NCBI RefSeq assembly: GCF_026210795.1
Contig: NC_089445.1
Coordinates: 2,542,001-2,606,000 of the forward strand
Source of the DNA: Rhizophagus irregularis
Taxonomy: Eukaryota > Glomeromycota > Glomeromycetes > Glomerales > Glomeraceae
DNA length: 64,000 bases
Direction: 5' to 3'
Shown: piece after piece, positions 57,569-64,000 of the stretch
Numbering within the stretch: position 1 is the first letter of the stretch
Layout of the letters: each line of letters begins with the position of its first letter
Notes under the pieces: generated by a model
What the model was told of the DNA's origin: nothing
Database searches by the model: none
What the model saw: only the letters and a program-made list of their open reading frames with translations
Program-made: the position numbers and the translations under genes

Positions 57569-58183
57569 ACGGACATAAATGTCCGTACCTGACAAGTAGT
57601 ATCATCATGAGCAATTGACAACAAATATCATGGTTGTATACTATGACAAGGAGCATCATCAACAAATATCACGGACATAAATGTCCATACCTGACAAGGG
57701 GTATCATCATGAGCAATTGACAACAAATATCACAGCCATATCTGACAAGGAGCATCATCAACAAATATCACGAACATAAATGTCCGTACCTGACAAAGAG
57801 CATCATTATGAGCAATTGACAACAAATATCACGGTCGTATCTGACAAGGAGCGTCATCAACAAATATCACAGACATAAATGTCCGTACCTGACAAGGAGT
57901 ATCATCATGAACAATTGACAACAAATATCACAGCCATATCTGACAAGGAGCATCATCAACAAATATCATGGACATAAATGTCCATATATGACTATAAGTG
58001 AGTATAATAATATATTGTTGGATTAAATTAATTAGCATGATTTGTTTCTATGACACAGCATGACAAGTCAAAGTATATCACGGACATGGGTTAAAACCAT
58101 GGGCGGACCACGAAGGATATAACCTAGACACTTGAGACATGAAATGTAAGGTTAGAACCTTTATCGATCGGTTGAATGGGGTG
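57569..58183. repeat. tandem array and terminal part of the right foldback arm
   Basis: The 99-bp-type units resume with CGGACATAAATGTCCGTACC, GAGCAATTGACAACAAATAT and TGACAAGGAGCATCATCAAC up to about 57990. A unique terminal ~190 bp follows, inverse to 43417-43610, ending GGTTGAATGGGGTG. Confidence 0.85.
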
Positions 58184-58233
58184 TACTTTAAATAATAAAA
58201 AAAATACATATCGATTTTCTAACGTTTAGATTA

Positions 58234-58664
58234 CAGTCAAACTTCGATATACCGATACTGTCGGGACAGGGAAAAAGTATCGGTACATTGAAACATCGGT
58301 ACATATATATTATCTGTAGATTATAATGCGGGCCAAAATCTAATTCTGGCTCGCACTATGCTTAATTCCGAAAAACCAAAAAAATATGATTTTGCCAGAC
58401 GCTCGAATTATAAGTTTACAATTTTTTTAACTCGGGCCAAACCAGCCCAAATTAAAACCAGTGTAACCTAAATTATCGGTACATCTTTATTATACGTTAC
58501 TATAAAGGGACAAAGAAAGAGTATCGTTACATGTTACATCGCGAAACTATATATAATATCGGTACAACAAGGTTTTTTTATTAATTATGAAATGGGATAA
58601 TTGAAATTTATCGGTATAGACCATTTATCGGTATATAGAATATCGGTACATCGAGGTTTGACTG
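58234..58664. mobile_element. pogo/Tc1-like MITE, TA target duplication
   Basis: It starts CAGTCAAACTTCGATATACC and ends with the inverse (CGAGGTTTGACTG), with TA on each side (58232-58233, 58665-58666). CAGT-type ends and a TA duplication are the pogo/Tc1-mariner pattern. Subterminal TATCGGTACA words are repeated several times. No transposase frame is present. Confidence 0.8.
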
Positions 58665-59045
58665 TAGCCTGTATAAATAATCTTTGAATTGTGTACCGCA
58701 TGATTCAGTGCCTGATTAGTCAAGGCCATTTATTTGATCGGCAAACATATAGGTTGGTATTTTATAGTAACGTAAGCTAATAACCTAACTATAAAATCGG
58801 TAGCAAGTAAGTAACGGAAATTGGCTAAGTAAGTAACGTAAAATTTTTGATCGGTTAAACTTAAAGCGAAGATATTTTTGAAAAAATTTTATGCAAACAT
58901 ATTTATTCAAAATAATCTTATTTTAATGAAATTTTATTTGCAAATATTAAATTTAAGTCCTACATTTTCGATTTTAAAGAAAAACTCACTGTATTTATTT
59001 TTAATGAAGTGATACAAATAAAAAACAATAACAATAAATAAAAAA
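58665..59045. other. intergenic DNA, no gene seen
   Basis: AT-rich spacer with small local duplications (AAGTAACG(T/G)AA near 58805 and 58830). Confidence 0.35.
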
Positions 59046-59385
59046 GATAAGTAAATTACGATGATCAAGGAGAAAGATGCTAATAAAAAAAATTAAATAA
59101 CAATATAGTAATGGAAAGTAATAGAAAAAGAAAGGGAGTAAAAAAGAGTAATGAGAAGTGGTAGGAAACAAAAAGGAAAAATAGGACATGATGGATGATG
59201 AAAAAGAAGTGATGGGAGACGAAGAGGAGTGATGGAAGACGAAAAGAAGTGATGAGAGACAAAAAGAGACAAAAAAAAATTGATGGGAAGGAAAAAGAAA
59301 TAATGGAAAATGAAAAGATGTAATAGAAAATAATGGGAGACGAATAATGAGAAGTAATATGAGGTGAAAAATGATGAGACTTTAC
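59046..59385. repeat. purine-rich degenerate repeat tract
   Basis: Over about 330 bp the plus strand is almost all A and G, built from degenerate units such as GTGATGGGAGACGAAGAGG and AGTGATGAGAGACAAAAAG. The overlapping minus-strand frames rich in Phe, Leu and Ser are a consequence of this composition and are not genes. Confidence 0.7.
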
Positions 59386-59570
59386 TTTGAATCAATGTCA
59401 ATTTCCAGTATGTGTTGCATTCTCAAGAGTAACTGTATATCAACATATTAAGATTTTTATAGATAATGGTGAGAACAAGAAACATTGTATACTGTGAAAT
59501 ATGTCATTCTATAAATAGAATTCACATTTAAAATTATATAACAATATTTCATATATAATACATATCGGCT

Positions 59571-59995
59571 GATTGGGGAAATCGGGCCTTAATTGTTTCC
59601 CTAAACTATTAATATTACGTAATCTGATTCTCTAAAAACTCAAAAAAAATTTCCTTTTTTATGCGTTTAAGCCCCTTTTTACTTATGTAGAATCGCGTCT
59701 AACCCTTTTTTTATTATGTACAGTATATTATTATGTAAATCACGTCTAACCCATTGTCCCTCTTCCTAACCCATTGTCCCAAGTACTATGATCCGTCAAA
59801 ATATTTGTTGTTTATAACAGATGAGTTCTAGAGTATTGATGCGAGTATATATATAATAAATGTAAAGTGGTCACCAGAAGTATATTTAAGTGGCATTAGT
59901 TTAATTTATTGGCTGACAATTGATATGACGGTCCCTCTTACTGATCGCAAAAATATCCCCCAAAATTTTAGGGACTTCCTCTATCGGCCGATATG
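59571..59995. mobile_element. MITE-like element with ATATCGGC ends
   Basis: The left end CATATCGGCTGAT faces the right end ATCGGCCGATATG. Both sides carry the same sequence block of about 29 bp (AATTATATAACAATATTTCA plus ATATAATA) at about 59532-59570 and 60008-60036. That is far longer than a transposon target duplication, so a local duplication around the element, or insertion between older direct repeats, is likely. No ORF is present. Confidence 0.5.
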
Positions 59996-60344
59996 ATTTT
60001 ATATATAATTATATAACAATATTTCATATATAATATTTTATATATAACATTCATACACAATTCACTTTTATTAGTATAAATATGTAAATTATATAAATTT
60101 ATTAGATTATTTTCTTCTAAACTTATCATACTGTAAATAATATTATTAAAATACTAAGCCTATTTCTAAAATATAGCCATATCATTGTTACTTTTCTTGA
60201 CTTGATGGGCTAATTTTATTCCCGGCACAGCGCGACGGGTTACTCCTAGTATGCTTATAAATTATTAATTTATAAATAAATATAAAAAGAAAAATATATA
60301 AAATTTATTTTAACAATACTAAGTACTGTCATTCCTTATTCTGT

Positions 60345-60450
60345 TCAATAGGTTTTTTCAAGGAAAAAAATATATAGTTTGGTATGATTATGTGGGAATT
60401 AATGACAGGCAAAAGACCATTTTGGGATATGATGATGTAAATCTTATTTA
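60345..60450 (+). pseudogene. protein kinase C-lobe relic
   Basis: Text reads FSRKK, then IYSLVWL or, in the next frame, GMIMWELMTGKRPFWD, the helix F region of the kinase family found at 26419-28855. Only this fragment survives, with a frameshift. Confidence 0.6.
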
Positions 60451-61427
60451 TTGAAATACAGTATGTGAATTAGTGAATATGTGACAAAAAATAACCCAAC
60501 TAAAATCATAAATTTACCCAATATTACACAAATGATCAAGGCGCTATCAATAAAAGTACCGTTATGTGAAATGATAAATCTGTCAAATTTTACAAGTTTA
60601 AAAAGTCAGTATTATTTCAGGACTTGATAATGCAATATTTTATATTTTCCGCCTTTAACTTATTAATAACCTTTATAAAAAAGAAAAAAAAGGAACTTTT
60701 AGAAAGAAACAAGATAAAAAAAGTATTTTTATTAAAGAAAATTTAATAGTAATTTGGTTGAGAGTAATGATAATAAAGACAATACAGAAGTTTTAATGGA
60801 TTTTTACTCAACTAATCTAGTATTTATTATTTTATTATGCACTAGTAACTAATTAATACGATATTATTTTAGATACAATCGTTAAAAAACTTAAGTATTG
60901 TGATGATAAGAATGATGGTAAACGCATACTTTTCTTTCACGACACATATCAATCAAAAACTTGTTTAACTTGTTTTTTATTTCTTTTACGAAGTGCTCGA
61001 ATTTGATATTGATAATAATACAAATTTCAACAAATTTAACAATAATGGTAAACAATTATTATTATTTGTAATAATAATTTTTTATCTAAATATAAATAAA
61101 ATATATTTCAAAGTTTTTATTTAATTTCATACATATACTATTATATATAAAAATAAAATTTATAAAATTTATACCATTACTAATAGTCAGTAGACTATCA
61201 TATGTATATCAGACATTTCCCGGATTCATAATCTATAGTAAGCAAAATATAATTAATAATGACGAGGAATACAAAAATTACGTATAAAATAGCAATCGAT
61301 TTCTTTAATAAATGCATGATAAGAAGACAATATCATTTATCCCACGGTTCCTAGTTAAAATTTGGGACTTTTTTTTCTTGAAATAAGTATATTAAAGGGC
61401 TTTATGGTACGGATACCGTGGAATAAA

Positions 61428-61514
61428 TCAGTTATTTCACGGAGTCACTGGAATATCATGAACTTCACGGCGCAGCCGTGAAAATCATTGATATCCTCCC
61501 CGTGAAATAACTGA
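61428..61514. repeat. 87-bp hairpin
   Basis: TCAGTTATTTCACGG at the left faces CCGTGAAATAACTGA at the right. An inner palindrome, TTCACGGCGCAGCCGTGAA, forms the apex. This is a stable foldback structure with no coding frame and may be a small MITE. Confidence 0.65.
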
Positions 61515-61589
61515 CGCTATTACATATTGCACCATTTTGAATTAATAATGTCAATAAAAAAAAAATCTTACCTAAATTTTTTCGTTGAT

Positions 61590-61880
61590 CTTATGGACAA
61601 TAAACCTTTAGAGGATGAGACTAAATATTTGAGTACTGATTTTCAAAAGAATCTCATATATACAGTAATTACAGTATGGTATGATTGTGTAGGGGTGCAA
61701 ACTATTTGCAAATTTGGAGCATGATATAGTCTCGTTTATATAATTGTTGATAGAAACCGACCTGAAATTACGAATGACACAAATATATTGTTAATTTAAT
61801 GGAAATATTTTGGGATTCTAATTCTGCAGAAAAGACTTGTATCGGAAATTCATAAAGCCTTCTTATTTGCAAAGGAATAA
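61590..61880 (+). pseudogene. protein kinase C-lobe relic
   Basis: In shifting frames the text reads FSKESHIYS, then FANLEHDIVSFI, DRNRPEITNDTN and SEIHKAFLFAKE. It parallels SKKSDIYSMG, DRPEITSDTPECISNLMESC and SEIYKALSFAKE of the intact kinase at 26419-28855. It is decayed by frameshifts and stops. Confidence 0.7.
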
Positions 61881-62469
61881 TTTAATTTAATTTAATCAGA
61901 CTTAATGTGAATTTGGCGCTTTCAATGACTTTTTATTTGAATCGGATCTTCCCATTCCAATTCCAATATTTTTATTCATATTATTTTATGTGTGTAAGTG
62001 TAAACCTCTATTGTATTGGAAACTTTCAATGAAAATTCTATTGGAATTAAAGGTCTAAATAAGAAGTATTGGAAATTTACTGGATTAGAGTTAACTAAAT
62101 TGAAAAACTTGGCCGAGATTGTTTGAGCCTCACTTTGTAACAGTTCAAGCAATAAATTCAAGTTCGCAATTACTATTGTGTTTTTTGTTAGAATTTTATC
62201 AAGACAAATTTAACAAATAATTCAAATAATTGAAACACATATTTAAAGGCATGCCATGATTATTAAAATTGGGAATATATATACCGGATTTCTATTTTTT
62301 TTTTTAATTCATTTATAGCAATAATTCAAAATTTCAATTTCGAAATACCACACAAATTTTGCTATAAGTCTAATGAAACTTTACGAGAAATGTTAACTGA
62401 ACACTGAGCGAAATGAGTACTAATCAGTTACTAGTTATAATAATTACGAATTATTATTAAAGCAGGAGA

Positions 62470-62890
62470 TAATATCAGCTGGAAAATAAATTAATAAAAG
62501 ACATGATTGAAGGGCTTAAAATACTACATAATGAAATATCGTCCATCAAGATTATCGCAGTGGAAATACTTTTAATATAAACAGGTGATTTTGAGAGGTT
62601 TATTAAATAATTCTTTGTGATAAAAATATGCTAATATATAATTTTAGTATGATTAGTGGGAATTAATAATAGGTAGAAGACCGTTTTGGAATACGAGTCT
62701 TAATGTATTGAAATACATCACAAATATACCTGAAAGTTATATAGTATACAACACTGAACCGTAATTCCAAATGAAAGACCGATATTTATGATAAATTTAC
62801 TCGTTATGGTAGTAAATTAAATTACAAAATATAGAAGAATATGAAAGATTTCAAGTTATAAAAGATAAAATATAATTTGAACATCTATAC
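62470..62890 (+). pseudogene. protein kinase relic, second copy of 35260-35700
   Basis: This is nearly the same sequence as 35260-35700, including the shared damaged catalytic loop after GACATGATTGAAGGGCTTAA. A short internal deletion follows AACAGGTGATTTTGA (the ~45 bp present at 35390-35430 are missing). The shared lesions show duplication after pseudogenisation. Confidence 0.75.
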
Positions 62891-63330
62891 GAACAAATAT
62901 CGGTTATTAAGAAAGTTCCCCTTTAATCAAGTTAAATTCAGTTTATTAGTAAGATTGTTGAAAATAAATTTGTTAAAGTCAAAAATAATATTATTGTGGG
63001 TGAATTTAAAATAATTAATTAAATTTCACAGACTGATTATGAATATGCTATGTTGCTTTATTAATCAAACTGATATTTTTTCAGTTTCTTCTCAATTTAG
63101 GTGAAATTGATGAAAGCACCGTTAGAATTTGCTTTATGCTGACCATGCACTTGTAAGAAAATTCAAAAAGTATGGAATAATCCAGCTAAAATCATAAATT
63201 CACCTGATATTGGGCCTATAACACAAATAATCCAGACGCTATCTATAAAAATAGACTGTTAAAATGATAAAATCAATAAGTTAGTAAGTAGCTAGTGCAT
63301 AATAAACAGTTAAATTTTATTATCATTACA

Positions 63331-63542
63331 GGACCCAGAAATATATATATAAGGGTCAGGTTTGAGTCTGCGTACTTTGAACTAAAAAAATCATGAAAAT
63401 CTTTCCTTTTTAGATAATTTTTGATAATTCCAGTTAGAATTTTATTTCCTATTATAGTAACCGACTGACATTATCATAATTCTGGCCCTGAAAAAATTAA
63501 TTTTTTTCGTCACCTGACCCCTATATATATATTTCTGGGTCC
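63331..63542. mobile_element. GGACCC-family MITE, 9-bp target duplication
   Basis: It starts GGACCCAGAAATATATATAT and ends with the inverse. The flanks TATCATTAC (63321-63329 and 63543-63551) are a 9-bp duplication with a mismatching tenth base. The inner inverted repeat includes GGGTCAGGT and ACCTGACCC. The paralogous spacer near 35760-35830 lacks it. It shares terminal bases and duplication size with 45263-45557. Confidence 0.8.
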
Positions 63543-63879
63543 TATCATTACTCTCGATTAACTAATATTAAATTTTCTTTAACAAAGAATATGGTTTATA
63601 TTTAAAAACAAGTTGTTAAAGACGGCAAATATAAAATAATTGTATTACAAAATCCTGAACTTGTAAAATTTATAAATACGATATTACTTTAGATACAAAA
63701 AACTTAAATATTATTGTGAAGATAAGAATGATGGCAAATGTACACATACTTTTCTTTTCGCGACACGTATATATAAATCAATCAAAACTAGTTTAACTTG
63801 CTTTTCTATTTTTTGTAATTACTTACTAACAAAGAACTCGAATTCGATGTTGGTAATAATACAAATTTCAATAAATCTA

Positions 63880-64000
63880 AATATTGCACCAGAAATATTT
63901 GAGTGCAGTTTTTCAAAAGAATCTTATATATACAGTATGGTAAAGCTTGATTACTGCAAGTGCAAAGACAAGAACACTTCCAATAATGATACTGAATATA
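63880..64000 (+). pseudogene. kinase APE-motif relic joined to duplicated USP7 flank
   Basis: From 63884 the text reads APEIFECSFSKESYIYSMV, the APE and helix-F start of the kinase family. From about 63936 it becomes the block found at 37216-37290 and 29025-29070, the 3' flank of copies C and B. This suggests that another minus-strand USP7-like copy starts just past the window edge. Confidence 0.65.

Larger units (their letters stand above)
43417..58183. mobile_element. giant palindromic (foldback) element with nested insertions
   Basis: The left end CACCCCATTCAACCGATC is inverted at the right end, GATCGGTTGAATGGGGTG. The flanks are TACTTTAG (43409-43416) and TACTTTAA (58184-58191), a 7- to 8-bp target duplication. 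The inversion continues inward through the tandem arrays, the TTTGGCCAG-rich segment (44740-44900 against 48360-48500) and the TAGCTTGTTAG segment (45035 against 48290), to a centre near 46595. There GGATCAACAAAATTATT faces its inverse. Without the 8.5-kb retrotransposon the element is about 6.2 kb, nearly all of it two ~3.1-kb arms. No transposase frame is visible. The layout resembles foldback elements such as Drosophila Galileo, but the superfamily is not established. It inserted just upstream of copy C, in DNA shared with the upstream region of copy B. Confidence 0.85.

Noticed and set aside
59001-59401. Three overlapping Phe/Leu/Ser-rich minus-strand frames that look like membrane proteins
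   Set aside because: They are the complement of the purine-rich repeat tract, and their hydrophobicity follows from base composition.

Overview
The window looks like nuclear DNA of an arbuscular mycorrhizal fungus (Glomeromycotina, Rhizophagus-like). This is inferred from very AT-rich DNA, short AT-rich GT-AG introns, a Sel1-repeat protein, a CxxC-rich protein kinase of the expanded glomeromycotan type, decayed kinase, BTB/BACK and MULE-transposase copies, and a dense load of DNA transposons. Species was not tested.

The main gene content is a cluster of multi-exon USP7/HAUSP-like genes (MATH + USP catalytic domain + C-terminal ubiquitin-like region). The 3' tail of one copy lies at 1-87 (+). 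Three complete copies follow: A at 4642-9858 (+), B at 29467-34928 (-) and C at 37695-43239 (-). The duplicated flank reappears at 63930-64000, so another copy probably starts past the right edge. All three complete copies have lost the catalytic cysteine: Ser in A and B, Gly in C. The oxyanion Asn and the catalytic His are kept. The catalytic Asp is kept in A and C but is His in B. The frames are otherwise open, so this reads as an expanded family of pseudo-deubiquitinases rather than ordinary pseudogenes.

Between A and B lie three single-copy-looking genes. They are a Sel1-repeat protein with a Smr-like N-terminal domain (14613-16163, -), a 905-residue membrane protein with a large exported domain (17254-20301, -), and a protein kinase with a CxxC-rich N-terminus (26419-28855, +). 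Kinase, BTB/BACK and MULE-transposase relics fill much of the rest.

Next to copy C sits a large palindromic (foldback) element, 43417-58183. Its two arms of about 3.1 kb carry subterminal tandem repeats of about 99 bp and no recognisable transposase. A young Ty3/gypsy retrotransposon (49024-57568, two 493-bp LTRs, ACGG target duplication) is nested in its right arm. The retrotransposon encodes Gag-Pol, a separate integrase and a third short ORF on the minus strand. It also carries an antisense coiled-coil gene with a possible intron and two in-frame stops. Several small elements with clear target-site duplications are also present: MULE-like at 21774-23010, hAT-like at 36634-37197, Harbinger-like at 47928-48233, a GGACCC family at 45263-45557 and 63331-63542, and pogo-like at 58234-58664.

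All calls come from reading the sequence by eye. No database search or alignment program was run.
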